A stretch of 64,000 bases of DNA from Bacteroidota bacterium (GTDB taxonomy: Bacteria; Bacteroidota; Bacteroidia; 2-12-FULL-35-15): NCBI GenBank assembly GCA_016707685.1, contig JADJHE010000005.1:135369-199368 (forward strand), written 5' to 3'. Shown in pieces: positions 55,355-64,000 of this stretch. The notes beneath the pieces are model-generated. The model was not told where the DNA came from. It did no database searches and saw nothing but the letters and a program-made list of their open reading frames with translations. Made by a program: the position numbers and the translations under genes. Every line of letters starts with the position of its first letter. The first letter of the stretch is position 1.

Positions 55355-55391
55355 GTTAACGTGTTTATTGAATTAAAATAAACACGTTAAC
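55355..55391. terminator. Inverted repeat after yceI (terminator or operator)
   Basis: 15-base perfect arms GTTAACGTGTTTATT (55355-55369) and AATAAACACGTTAAC (55377-55391) with a 7-base loop, six bases after the yceI stop, ahead of the YgiD-type gene. A T run follows (TTTATA) but is short, so an operator is possible. Confidence 0.6.
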
Positions 55392-55429
55392 TTTATATTC
55401 AAATTAAAAACCACACTAATCCATTGCAT

Positions 55430-56314
55430 ATGGAACGTTCTCGTTTTTTAAAATTACTATTCGCTTCTCCATTATTATTTTCGGCTATGAAACTAAGAGA
55501 TTTAGAAACCATGACCAATGGTTTAACAGAAACAGAAAAAATGCCTGTGTTGTTTTTAGGACATGGCAGTCCGATGAATGCCATAGAGGAAAATGAATTT
55601 GTTGCTGGATTTCGAGCAATGGGAAAAGACATTCCTAAACCGAAAGCAATTTTAGTCGTTTCAGCACATTGGGAAACAAAAGGCACATTTGTAACGGCTA
55701 TGGATAAACCGCAAACGATACACGATTTTGGTGGTTTCCCGAAAGCTTTGTTCGATTTTCAATATCCTGCTCCTGGAAGTCCGACAACTGCAGCCGAAGC
55801 AAAAAAGATAATTACCAAAACAACCGTTGGCTTGGATGATAAATGGGGATTGGATCATGGTGCATGGTCGGTAGTGACACATCTTTACCCGAAAGCAGAT
55901 ATACCTGTTATTCAGTTGAGTATTGATTATACTCAAAATGCACAATACCATTACGAGTTAGCAAAAGAATTAGCCTCCTTACGCAAAAAGGGTGTTTTAA
56001 TTATTGGTAGTGGCAACATGGTACATAATCTTGGAATGATTGCATGGGATAAATTGAATGCAGATTCATACGGTTATGATTGGGCGATTGAAGCCAATGA
56101 AAAAATGAAAAAATTTATTTTATCGGGCGATCATCAACAATTGATTAACTATCGTTCGCAAGGCAAAGCATGGGATTTAGCAATACCAAGTCCGGAACAC
56201 TACTTACCACTTTTGTATACGCTTGCATTAAAAGATGAAAAGGATAGTTTATCTATTCACAACGGCAAACCCGTTGCAGGTTCATTAACAATGACCTCGG
56301 TGAAGATTGGGTGA
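55430..56314 (+). CDS. ygiD: 4,5-DOPA dioxygenase extradiol family protein
   Basis: 294 residues from the ATG at 55430. N-terminal basic-hydrophobic stretch (RSRFLKLLFASPLLFSAM), probably an export signal. Catalytic domain: PVLFLGHGSPMNAI (metal His), VVSAHWETKGTFVT, LDHGAWSVVTHLYPKADIPVIQLSID and IIGSGNMVHNLG. YgiD-type enzymes cleave catechols such as DOPA with a Zn or Fe ion; the natural substrate in most bacteria is unknown. Lies behind an inverted repeat. Not linked to a pigment pathway here. Confidence 0.88.
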   Translation: MERSRFLKLLFASPLLFSAMKLRDLETMTNGLTETEKMPVLFLGHGSPMNAIEENEFVAGFRAMGKDIPKPKAILVVSAHWETKGTFVTAMDKPQTIHDFGGFPKALFDFQYPAPGSPTTAAEAKKIITKTTVGLDDKWGLDHGAWSVVTHLYPKADIPVIQLSIDYTQNAQYHYELAKELASLRKKGVLIIGSGNMVHNLGMIAWDKLNADSYGYDWAIEANEKMKKFILSGDHQQLINYRSQGKAWDLAIPSPEHYLPLLYTLALKDEKDSLSIHNGKPVAGSLTMTSVKIG

Positions 56315-56360
56315 AAAATATAGAATATTTAAGGGAAGTGCAATCAGTGATTTCCTATTA

Positions 56361-58148
56361 TTAAACAGTCGTTAGTAACTGACTTCTATATTTATCTAAA
56401 ATTGTTGATTTGGAAAGAAAGCCAATATATATGCCTTCTTCAACAACTGGTAAGTTCCATTGTCCAGATTCTTCAAATTTTTTCATAATTGCAAAAATAT
56501 CTTCATTCACATCAATTACCGTTGAAGGTTTTCGCATTACTTCTTTTGCAGTTACCTTATCGTATAACTCAGCGTTGAACATTTCCTCCCGAATATTATC
56601 CAAATAAATCATCCCTAATAATTTGTTGTTCTTTTTTACAACTGGAAAGGTGTTACGTTTACAATGTTTAATTGTTTCTACAATATCGCGTAGTGTTGCT
56701 TTAAAATGAATGGGCGTAAAATCGGTTTCAATTAACGACAGTGTATCTATTTTACTTAAAATACTTGTATCCTTATTTTCGGAAACAATTGCCCCTTTTT
56801 CTTTTAACTTTCGAACATCGAGCGATTCGGGATGAAAATACTTTACGATGATATAGCTTATTGCCGATACAATCATTAATGGAATAATTAAATCATAACC
56901 ACCTGTAATTTCAGCAATAAGAAATATCCCTGTTAATGGGGCATGAAACACACCACTTAAAATTCCGGCCATAGCAACAATGGTAAAATTGCTTACAGGA
57001 ATATCGGTAAAACCAATCAGACTTAAGAAAAAGGAAAAAATAAATCCTAAATAAGCACCAACAAATAAGGAGGGAGCAAAATTACCCCCATTCCCTCCGC
57101 TACCAAGTGTTACTGCTGTAGCAAATGCTTTTAAAAGCATTGTTGCTGTAATGAATAACAACAATACCCATTTATCGCTGATGAATGATTGAAGCAAACC
57201 ATCCTTAAATAATTGTGAAGCATTTAATTCTGCTAAGGCTTTAATGCTATCATACCCTTCCCCAAATAATGAAGGGAAAAAAGCATACAATGTTGCCAAA
57301 CAGATACCACCAATGATCCATTTTTTGAATGAAGAATTAATTCTAGAAAACCGAGATTCAACCTTATCAAAAAAATTCACATAGTATAATGAAACCAATC
57401 CTGCTAGTAATCCAAGTAACACATAAAAAGGAGTATTGTGATAATCGAAAGGTTCTTGTAGTTTAAAAAACAGCAAACTGCTTTCATTCAGAATAATTTT
57501 TGAAAGCAAGGCTCCCGAAGCTGCTGCTATCAATAAAGGAATAAATGCACTAATCGAAATATCAACTAAAATAACTTCCAAAGCAAAAAGTACACCTGCA
57601 ATAGGAGCATTAAATGCACCTGCAATTCCACCAGCAGCTCCTGCTGCCAATAACAATGTTCTTTCTTTATATCCTAGCTTATATGTTTTGGCAAAATTCG
57701 AACCTATTGCCGAACCGGTACTAACAATGGGAGACTCCAATCCTGCAGAGCCACCAAAACCAACAGTGAATGCACTTGTAATTACATGCGAATACATTTG
57801 ATGGAATGGTAAGTAACTACTTTTTTTAGCAATTGAAAATAAAATGGATGAATTCCCTCTATTAATGTGTCCTTTAAAAAAGTACTTAATAATGATTACG
57901 GTAATACCGATACCAACAACAGGAAGTGCTAAATAAACATATTTAAAATCAAACTTGAAAAAATAGCCTTCAACCAAGTATTCGCGGATAAAGGATACAA
58001 ACAACTTTAAAATTACAGCAGCAATTCCTGCACTTATTCCAACAAGGATGCTCGAAAAAATTAAAAATTGCTTTTCGTTCGTTTTCTCGTGAATCCAGTT
58101 GATAAACCTTTCTATATAATTAATGCCCTTCATTTCCTTTTCTTTCAA
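56361..58148 (-). CDS. Chloride channel/transporter (ClC family) with CBS domains
   Basis: 595 residues. The ClC core has FTVGFGGSAGLESPIVSTGSAIGS (the GxEGP-type gating loop, Glu in GLESP), ALEVILVDISISAFIPLL and GSGGNGGNFAPSLFVGAYLG (GxFxP, chloride site). The C-terminal CBS pair is present in about the last 140 residues (FTPIHFKATLRDIVETIKHCKRNTFPVV and VMRKPSTVIDVNEDIFAIMKKFEESGQWNLPVV). The gating Glu suggests a channel or exchanger of normal type; ion selectivity and exchange cannot be decided. Single gene upstream of the tRNA pair. Intact. Confidence 0.9.
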   Translation of the reverse strand: MKEKEMKGINYIERFINWIHEKTNEKQFLIFSSILVGISAGIAAVILKLFVSFIREYLVEGYFFKFDFKYVYLALPVVGIGITVIIIKYFFKGHINRGNSSILFSIAKKSSYLPFHQMYSHVITSAFTVGFGGSAGLESPIVSTGSAIGSNFAKTYKLGYKERTLLLAAGAAGGIAGAFNAPIAGVLFALEVILVDISISAFIPLLIAAASGALLSKIILNESSLLFFKLQEPFDYHNTPFYVLLGLLAGLVSLYYVNFFDKVESRFSRINSSFKKWIIGGICLATLYAFFPSLFGEGYDSIKALAELNASQLFKDGLLQSFISDKWVLLLFITATMLLKAFATAVTLGSGGNGGNFAPSLFVGAYLGFIFSFFLSLIGFTDIPVSNFTIVAMAGILSGVFHAPLTGIFLIAEITGGYDLIIPLMIVSAISYIIVKYFHPESLDVRKLKEKGAIVSENKDTSILSKIDTLSLIETDFTPIHFKATLRDIVETIKHCKRNTFPVVKKNNKLLGMIYLDNIREEMFNAELYDKVTAKEVMRKPSTVIDVNEDIFAIMKKFEESGQWNLPVVEEGIYIGFLSKSTILDKYRSQLLTTV

Positions 58149-58213
58149 TTATAATCTTGAATTTTTAGAAGTAATATCCCGAATACCTTTATTTAATATA
58201 ATTTTAGGAAAAC

Positions 58214-58247
58214 AAAAAAAGCAGACTATCAAAGATAATCTGCTTTT
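58214..58247 (-). terminator. Terminator of the tRNA transcript
   Basis: GCAGA-TATC / GATA-TCTGC with one C-A mismatch and an AAA loop, followed on the minus strand by a T run (T7), four bases after tRNA-Leu. Confidence 0.7.
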
Positions 58248-58249
58248 AG

Positions 58250-58334
58250 TACCCGGGGCGGGACTTGAACCCGCACTATCGCAATGATAACAGGATTTTA
58301 AGTCCTGCGTGTCTACCAATTCCACCACCTGGGC
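58250..58334 (-). tRNA. tRNA-Leu(UAA)
   Basis: 85 bases, cloverleaf with a long variable arm. The anticodon loop CTTAAAA sits between CAGGA and TCCTG (anticodon TAA, codon UUA). T arm GCGGG-TTCAAGT-CCCGC and D-loop GGTAGAC are normal. The acceptor stem GCCCAGG / CCCGGGT has an A-C mismatch at pair 5, which may be a sequencing error. CCA is not encoded. Transcribed after tRNA-Gly. Confidence 0.93.
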
Positions 58335-58383
58335 ATCCTTTTCACTATACTCTAAAAATAAGCCCTTTACGGTTTTATTTTTG

Positions 58384-58456
<73 letters not shown>

Positions 58457-58468
58457 TTAATGGGATTG

Positions 58469-58497
58469 CAAAAGTAACTATTTTTTTAATTCTGCAA
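58469..58497 (-). promoter_or_regulatory. Consensus Bacteroidota promoter of the tRNA pair
   Basis: On the minus strand TTG (58495-58497), 18 bases, TACTTTTG (58469-58476), 12 bases before the first base of tRNA-Gly. Confidence 0.65.
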
Positions 58498-58591
58498 AAC
58501 TTTTTTCAAAAAATCGTTAGAATTTTATTTCGCCCCATTTTTAGCTGCTTTTAAACATTTCCGTATATTTATAGAGCAAATACAAACGATT

Positions 58592-58954
58592 ATGACCAAG
58601 ATGAATAAAGTAATGGCAGGCTATCACATGTTAATGATACTGTCGCAAGTAGACGGAGATTTTGATAAAGCCGAAGGAAAAGTGATTGTTCAATACCTGA
58701 AAGATGCATTTCCCTACCGTTTTAACCTTGACCATGAAATGGAAATTTTGAGTGCTTTGCCTCAATCCGACTACTTCTTGCACTTTAACAATGCCATGAA
58801 CGATTTCTACGAAGATTCACTTCCACAAGAACGTACCGACTTTTTAAACTTTGCCGTTAAAATGGTTAAAGCCGATAAAAAGATTACTACCGATGAAAAT
58901 AAATACCTTAAAGAATTATTCTTTGCTTGGGAATCGGAATTTGAAGGGGTTTAA
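58592..58954 (+). CDS. TerB-like helical protein
   Basis: 120 residues. AGYHMLMILSQVDGDFDKAEGKVIVQYL and NFAVKMVKADKKITTDENKYLKELFFAWE are the two acidic metal-binding-like repeats of the TerB/DjlA N-domain, of general stress-related but unknown function. It lacks the J domain of the other TerB-like gene in the window (11137-11875) and the Gly-rich N-terminus. Stands alone, converging with mutS, with inverted repeats between. Tellurite resistance should not be inferred from the name. Confidence 0.8.
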   Translation: MTKMNKVMAGYHMLMILSQVDGDFDKAEGKVIVQYLKDAFPYRFNLDHEMEILSALPQSDYFLHFNNAMNDFYEDSLPQERTDFLNFAVKMVKADKKITTDENKYLKELFFAWESEFEGV

Positions 58955-58968
58955 AATAAGTTCAAAGT

Positions 58969-59022
58969 TAACCAGTTTAAAGTTTTTTACTTTGAACATT
59001 AAACTTTTTAACTTTAAACTAC
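58969..59022. repeat. AT-rich inverted repeats between TerB and mutS
   Basis: GTTCAAAGT (58970-58978) and ACTTTGAAC (58989-58997) are inverted, and GTTTAAAGTT and TTAACTTTAAAC follow the same word pattern. The T6 between the arms may form a weak bidirectional terminator. Confidence 0.5.
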
Positions 59023-61715
59023 CCGCCAATCATCTTCTTAATTTCATTCAATTTCATTAATGCTTCCACTGGTGTTAGCATATTGATATCTGTTTTTTGC
59101 AACTCATCTTTAATATTCTCCAACACGGGATCATTCAATTGAAAAAAGCTTAATTGCATATTGTCGTTTACTGGAGCGATTGCAGGCTGGAAATCGGTAA
59201 CTGGTTTTTCCGAACGTTGAACTTTTAACGTTGAACTTTTTCCTCCTGTTTCTCTCTGACTTTCTAATTCTGCTAATATCTGATTGGCTCTGTCCAACAC
59301 CTTTTAGGCATTCCTGCCATCTTTGCCACATGGATACCAAAACTATGTTCGCTGCCACCAGGAACCAATTTACGCATGAACAATATTTTATTATTGATCT
59401 CCTTTACGGATACATTGTAATTTTTGATGCGCTTCATCGATTGCGTCATCTCATTCAACTCATGGTAATGCGTTGCAAATAATGTTTTTGCTTTTGCTGT
59501 TGGATGCTCGTGAATAAATTCTGCAATGGCCCATGCAATCGAAATACCATCGTAGGTACTTGTTCCTCTACCAATCTCATCCAACAAAATCAAACTTCTA
59601 TCCGACAAGTTATTTAAGATACTTGCTGTTTCATTCATCTCCACCATAAAGGTTGATTCGCCCGATGAAATATTATCGGATGCCCCTACACGTGTAAATA
59701 TTTTATCTACCAATCCAATGTTTGCATGTTTGGCTGGAACAAAACTTCCCATTTGTGCCATCAATACAATCAATGCTGTTTGGCGCAACAATGCCGATTT
59801 ACCACTCATGTTCGGACCGGTAATCATAATCACTTGTTGCGTTTCATTATCGAGGTACACATCATTTGCAATGTACTCCTCTCCTATTGGTAATTGTTTT
59901 CGATTACTGGATGGCGACCATCCTTGATGTCTAAAATTTTATTTTCTAGAATGTGCGGACGCACATAATTGTTTTTTTGTGCAATGGTAGCGAATGATAA
60001 TAAACAATCCAAACGGCCAATTAAAGAGGCATTCAATTGTATTACTGCAATGTAATCGGTTAAGGAAAGAATTAAATCGCTGAACAATTTAGTTTCGAGT
60101 GCCATGATTTTTTCTTCCGCACCCAATATTTTTTCTTCGTATTGCTTTAACTCTTCGGTAATGTAACGCTCTGCATTGGTCAATGTTTGCTTGCGCATCC
60201 ACTCGGTTGGCACTTTATCTTTGTGTGTGTTGGTTACCTCTAAATAATAACCAAACACATTGTTGAATGCTACTTTTAAAGATGGTATTCCAGTACGTTC
60301 ACTTTCGCGTTGTTGTATTTGCAACAGATAATCTTTACCCGAAAAAGAGATGGCTCTTAAATCGTCCAAGTCCGCATTTACACCTTCGGCAATTACATTT
60401 CCTTTGGCAATCAAATACGGAGGATCTTGTGTAATTTCTTTTTCGATGCGGTCGATTACCGAGCGACAAGGATTTAATTGCTCCGCAATTTTTTGTAAGG
60501 ATTTATTTTTTGATTGATCACAAATTAATTTTATCGGTTCAATGGCGCTCAATGCACGTTTCAACTGCACCACTTCTTTGGGTGAAATGCGTGCTGTTGC
60601 CACTTTTGAAATAATACGCTCCAAATCGCCTATCAATTCCATGTTTTGAGAAATGGAATCCGTAAGTTCGGGATGCTGTAAAAAATAATCTACTACTTCT
60701 AATCGTTCATCAATGGGTGCTTTGTCTTTTAATGGCAATGCCAACCAACGTTTTAACATACGTGAACCCATTGGTGAAATCGTTTGATCGATAATATCAA
60801 TCAGCGTACGAGCATTGTCGTTGTGCGAACCAAACAATTCTAAATTACGAATGGTGAAACGATCCAACCACACATATTTTTCTTCTTCAATACGCGAAAT
60901 GGTACTGATGTGTTTTACTTTATCGTGTTGTGTATCGGCTAAGTAATGCAATGCTGCACCAGCAGCAATAATCCCTTGTACCAAATTTTCGATACCAAAA
61001 CCTTTTAATGATTTGGTGCCAAAATGTTTTAATAATGATTCCGAACCAAACTCATGGGTGAATGCCCAATCGTCTAAGCCATAGCTGTAGAACTTATCAC
61101 CAAAGGAATCTAAAAATAATTTCTTTTTGTTTTTTTGAAACAATACTTCGCTTGGGCGGAAGCTTTGCAAAAGTTTATCGATGTATTCCACCGAACCTTC
61201 TGCAACAAAAAATTCACCTGTAGAAACATCCAAGAAATGAAACACCTGCTTCGGAGCCTTTGTTATTGCTAGGGTTTGCACTTAAGAAAACACTTGCCTA
61301 AAAAGTTGTTCGCTTTGTGATCCAATACTTTATCATTGTAAGAAACACCAGGGGTTACCAATTCGGTAACACCACGTTTTACAATGGTTTTGGTCATTTT
61401 AGGATCTTCGAGTTGGTCGCAGATAGCAACACGCTGACCAGCACGAACCAATTTAGGAAGATAGGTATCCAAGGAATGATGCGGAAATCCGGCAAGCTCA
61501 ATGAATGAAGCGTAACCGTTGGCACGTTTGGTAAGCACAATGCCCAAGATATTGGCTGCTTTCACAGCATCTTGTCCGAACGTTTCGTAAAAATCCCCCA
61601 CTCTGAACAATAACAATGCATCTGGGTATTTAGCCTTGATTGTATTGTACTGTTTCATCAGTGGCGTTTCCGTCACTTCTGTACTCACTTTTTTTACCGC
61701 TTTTTCCTTTGCCAT
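59019..61715 (-). CDS. mutS: DNA mismatch repair protein MutS (about five frame breaks)
   Basis: About 898 residues. The N-terminal mismatch-binding domain has LLFRVGDFYETFGQDA (Phe-x-Glu motif FYE) and LAGFPHHSLDTYLPKLV. Later: GRHPVIE, Walker A GPNMSGKSALLRQ, SSGESTFMVEMNETASIL, DEIGRGTSTYDGISIAW and ATHYHELNEM. Breaks: near 61303 and 61231 (each an extra G, restoring NNFLASVFLSANPSNNKGS and SFLDVSTGEF), near 59895 (one A missing: EKQLPIGEEYI) and near 59304 (one A missing: KKVLDRANQI). The C-terminal linker is partly encoded by a 14-base tandem repeat (59213-59240). mutL is at 28-30 kb. An active enzyme is likely if the breaks are errors. Confidence 0.92.
59213..59240. repeat. 14-base tandem repeat within mutS
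   Basis: AACGTTGAACTTTT occurs twice in direct succession (59213-59226 and 59227-59240), encoding part of the MutS C-terminal linker (residues reading TLKVQRSE). Similar words lie just after the mutS stop. Confidence 0.75.
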
Positions 61716-61786
61716 CAGCGTAAAAATACAAAAAGCACCAGCACCATAAATGCAAAGTTTTTAACACGTTTTGAGCAATTTGTTTT

Positions 61787-61794
61787 TAGATTTG
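61787..61794 (+). promoter_or_regulatory. Bacteroidota -7 promoter box upstream of GT-C gene
   Basis: TAGATTTG, exact TAnnTTTG, five bases before the ATG at 61800; no TTG at 18-21 bases. A nearly leaderless message would follow. Confidence 0.4.
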
Positions 61795-61799
61795 TAGCA

Positions 61800-63229
61800 A
61801 TGAACAGCATGGCACAAAATTCTGCTAAAACAATAATAACCAAGTGGATAAGCGATATCCGTTTTTGGATACTCTTGTTTTTTGTGCTTCGTTTGTATGG
61901 AATTACACAAGCACCCATCGAAATTGCACACAATTGGCGACAAACATTTACCAATTTGGTAGCACGAAGTTTCCTGGAAGTAGATGCCAACATCCTTTAT
62001 CCCAAAGCGCCTATTTATGGAAACAATACCGGTGTGGTGGGAACCGAATTTCCACTGTTGAACTATTTTATTTTCTGGTTTCAAAAGTGTTTGGTTATGC
62101 GCATTGGTATGGACGATTAATCAATTTGATTATTTCGAGCATTGGTATTTTCTATTTCTACAAAATAGTGCATGAATACATCAGCACTAAATTTAGTTTA
62201 ACAGCAAGTATTCTTTTACTGTGTTCCATTTGGTTTATCTTTTCGCGTAAATCGATGCCCGATACTTTTAGCATTTCTATTTTATTCATTGGTATTTATT
62301 ATGGTTTGAGTTATTTCCGTTCGCAAAAACCAATTCATTTGCTATTCTATTTATTATTTGCAAGCATTGGTATTTTGTGCAAAATACCCGGGCTCTTTCT
62401 TTTAGGTGTTTTTGTGATTCCGATTTTTGATTCCAATATTCTCCTCAAAACAAAAATCTATTTTTCGATTGCTAGTATTTTTGTTCTAGGTTGTGTATTC
62501 TTTTGGTATTTCAATTGGGTTCCTTATTTAGAAAGCATTGAAGGCAATCAACTCTACTTTCCACGTAGCTTAAAAGAAGGCTGGATAGAAGTAATGGATC
62601 GCATTGGACTTACTGCCGAACGCTTCTATTTTAGCTCCATGCAAAGCTTTATTGCCTTCCTGTTTTTTGTGCTTGGATTATTTTTTATCGTAAAGACAAA
62701 ACAAAAGACGGGCTTGCTTGTTCTTAGCTTATTAAGCGTTGTTTTCTTCTTGTTTGTTTTAAAAACTGGTTATGTTTTTCCATTGCACAGCTATTACATT
62801 GTTCCTTATACACCTGTAATGGCAATAGTTATCGCTTATGGAATTAACCAATTAAAAAACAACACATGGAAATATGGATTGCTTGTTCTTTTGTGTATTG
62901 AAGCCATTGCCAACCAACAGGATGATTTTAGGTTTAAACAATCCGAAGCCTATAAATTGGAATTGGAAAGCATTGCCGATAACGTATCGCAGCCCAATGA
63001 CTGCATTGCTATTAATGGTGGTGAAAGTCCGCAACAACTGTACTTTACACACCGCAAAGGCTGGCGATTGAGCAACGAGCAGGTGCTCGACAAAGAATTT
63101 ATTGATTCTATTATTAAAAAAGGATGTAAATGCTTATTTTTGAATAAGCATGAACTAGATACCACTGCATTGAATCTTGAATTTGAAGTGGTATATGAAG
63201 ACGAACATTACATAGTGTACAAGTTATAA
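61800..63229 (+). CDS. GT-C family (GT39-like) membrane glycosyltransferase (frameshifted)
   Basis: About 476 residues, with about ten membrane spans (FWILLFFVLRLYGI, NLIISSIGIFYFYKI, ILFIGIYYGLSYF and others). The first loop carries PIEIAHNWRQTFTNLVARSFLE, the acidic and Arg-containing region of GT39/PMT-type enzymes. A soluble C-terminal part follows (SIADNVSQPNDCIAINGG). One break near 62085: adding one A restores FQKVFGYAHWYGRLINL. It would transfer a sugar from a lipid carrier to a lipid or protein in the envelope; the sugar is unknown. Divergent from mutS; followed by a SpoU methyltransferase 9 bases later. Confidence 0.78.
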
Positions 63230-63238
63230 TTGATTAAA

Positions 63239-63766
63239 ATGAGAAAGTTAAAAAACGAAGAATTAGGACGTATAAGTGTAGATGAATTTAAGGAAGCGAC
63301 AAAAACGCCTATCATTATTGTGCTCGACAATGTTCGTAGTTTGAACAATGTGGGTTCTGTTTTTAGAACGGCAGATGCGTTTTTAATTGAAGCGGTATAC
63401 TTATGTGGCATAACAGGAACTCCTCCCAATAAAGAAATACAAAAAACAGCCCTTGGTGCTACCGATAGCATCGCTTGGAAATATTTCAAGAATACATTAG
63501 AAGCTGTTGAAGAACTTAAGAAAGATGATTTTTTAGTTTATGCCATTGAGCAAGCTGAATCGGCAATTATGCTGAACAACTTTATGCCCAGTCGTAAACA
63601 AAAAATTGCGATCATTTTTGGTAACGAGGTAAAAGGTGTTGAACAAGAAGTAATTGATGCCAGTACCGATGTTATCGAAATCCCCCAAGTAGGTACAAAA
63701 CATTCCTTAAACATTGCAGTATCGGTTGGTATTGTTATGTGGGATTTGTATTTGAAAATTAAGTAA
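63239..63766 (+). CDS. SpoU/TrmH family RNA 2'-O-methyltransferase
   Basis: 175 residues from the ATG at 63239 (a TTG at 63230 is in frame but less likely). A SPOUT knot: LDNVRSLNNVGSVFRTADAF (motif 1), IAIIFGNEVKGVEQEVI (motif 2) and IPQVGTKHSLNIAVSVGIVMW (motif 3), with no N-terminal RNA-binding extension. Such short forms methylate tRNA or rRNA ribose 2'-hydroxyls; which position cannot be told. Overlaps nothing; probably cotranscribed with the GT-C gene. Intact. Confidence 0.9.
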   Translation: MRKLKNEELGRISVDEFKEATKTPIIIVLDNVRSLNNVGSVFRTADAFLIEAVYLCGITGTPPNKEIQKTALGATDSIAWKYFKNTLEAVEELKKDDFLVYAIEQAESAIMLNNFMPSRKQKIAIIFGNEVKGVEQEVIDASTDVIEIPQVGTKHSLNIAVSVGIVMWDLYLKIK

Positions 63767-63810
63767 TCTTGGTTGTTAGTTATTAGTTGTTGGTTGTTAG
63801 GTTTGAGTAA

Positions 63811-64000
63811 TTTCACCTTTGTCATTCTTGAAAATTAGTAACTAGCGAATAGCGATTGGGGAATAGTTTTAAATCAAGTAGATAGATTTAGACATAAGAT
63901 ATTAGACTAGAGAAATTTCACCTTTGGCATTTTTGCAAATTAGTAACTAGCGAATAGCGATTAGGGAATAGTTTGGTTTCATTTCACCTTTGTCATTCTG
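63811..64000. repeat. Direct-repeat tract at the right edge
   Basis: A unit of about 60 bases, beginning TTTCACCTTTG and containing TAGTAACTAGCGAATAGCGA and GGGAATAGTTT, occurs at 63811-63870 and 63916-63974, and begins a third time at 63982 before the window ends. The copies differ at a few sites. Between the first two is a stretch with TTTAGACATAAGATATTAGAC, similar to the words around 45656-45692. No coding potential seen. Confidence 0.75.

Noticed and set aside
55430..56314. Betalain or DOPA pigment pathway
   Set aside because: Only the YgiD-type gene is present; no tyrosinase or related genes nearby.
58592..58954. Tellurite resistance locus from TerB-like genes
   Set aside because: Single TerB-like domains without TerC, TerD or TerZ; the domain is general.

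Overview
The window reads as a piece of a Bacteroidota chromosome, probably of the class Flavobacteriia or Bacteroidia. The DNA is AT-rich. At least a dozen start regions carry the phylum's own promoter signature, a -7 box TAnnTTTG, in several cases with a TTG 18-21 bases upstream. The gene content agrees: GldA, a T9SS-type C-terminal sorting domain, DUF2911, DUF1456, a fused E1 alpha/beta dehydrogenase, an SpoIIE phosphatase with TPR repeats, and a mutL-rhomboid-rhomboid-EEP cluster. Genus cannot be told from this. There is no rRNA, insertion sequence, phage or CRISPR array, and no gene-free stretch longer than about 300 bases.

Layout. 1-3.0 kb (minus): a BtrH-like acyltransferase, a small HTH-like protein and a flavin-dependent halogenase-like enzyme, which look like the edge of a specialised-metabolite cluster (possibly dialkylresorcinol/flexirubin) continuing off the left end. 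3.2-5.5 kb: DUF1456 and a fused 2-oxoacid dehydrogenase E1. 5.8-6.6 kb: exported DUF2911 protein. 6.7-11 kb (minus): PIG-L deacetylase, a 39-residue membrane protein and a sodium/solute symporter, tightly coupled. 11-17.5 kb: TerB-DnaJ protein, two small genes, a secreted M43 protease, a rhomboid and a Uup-like ABC-F protein. 17.6-25 kb: ABM protein, SAM hydrolase, phoH, purC, a tandem cold-shock-like protein, TPR-SpoIIE phosphatase and a peptide-binding lipoprotein. 25-30 kb (minus): mutL, two rhomboids and an EEP nuclease. 30.5-42.6 kb: GH3/beta-lactamase fusion, metK, M13 peptidase, gldA, rsgA, dtd, a CarboxypepD_reg protein, a MacB-type permease and ogt. 42.6-49 kb (minus): a complete fatty-acid beta-oxidation operon headed by a MarR regulator, interrupted by a four-helix-bundle gene flanked by short repeats. 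49-58 kb: a TMTC-like glycosyltransferase with TPRs, methyltransferase, ywbE, PD40-SPOR envelope protein, Crp/Fnr regulator, YceI, YgiD-type dioxygenase and a ClC channel. 58.2-64 kb: tRNA-Leu(UAA) and tRNA-Gly(GCC), TerB protein, mutS, a GT-C family glycosyltransferase, a SpoU/TrmH methyltransferase and a direct-repeat tract at the right edge.

A dominating feature is damage to reading frames. I count more than 30 single-base frame breaks or in-frame stops in 17 genes, including housekeeping genes (mutS, rsgA, the E1 fusion, fadA). Most lie in short homopolymers and each is repaired by one base. This pattern fits uncorrected single-molecule sequencing error far better than gene decay, so such genes are given here as single full-length CDS with the breaks noted.
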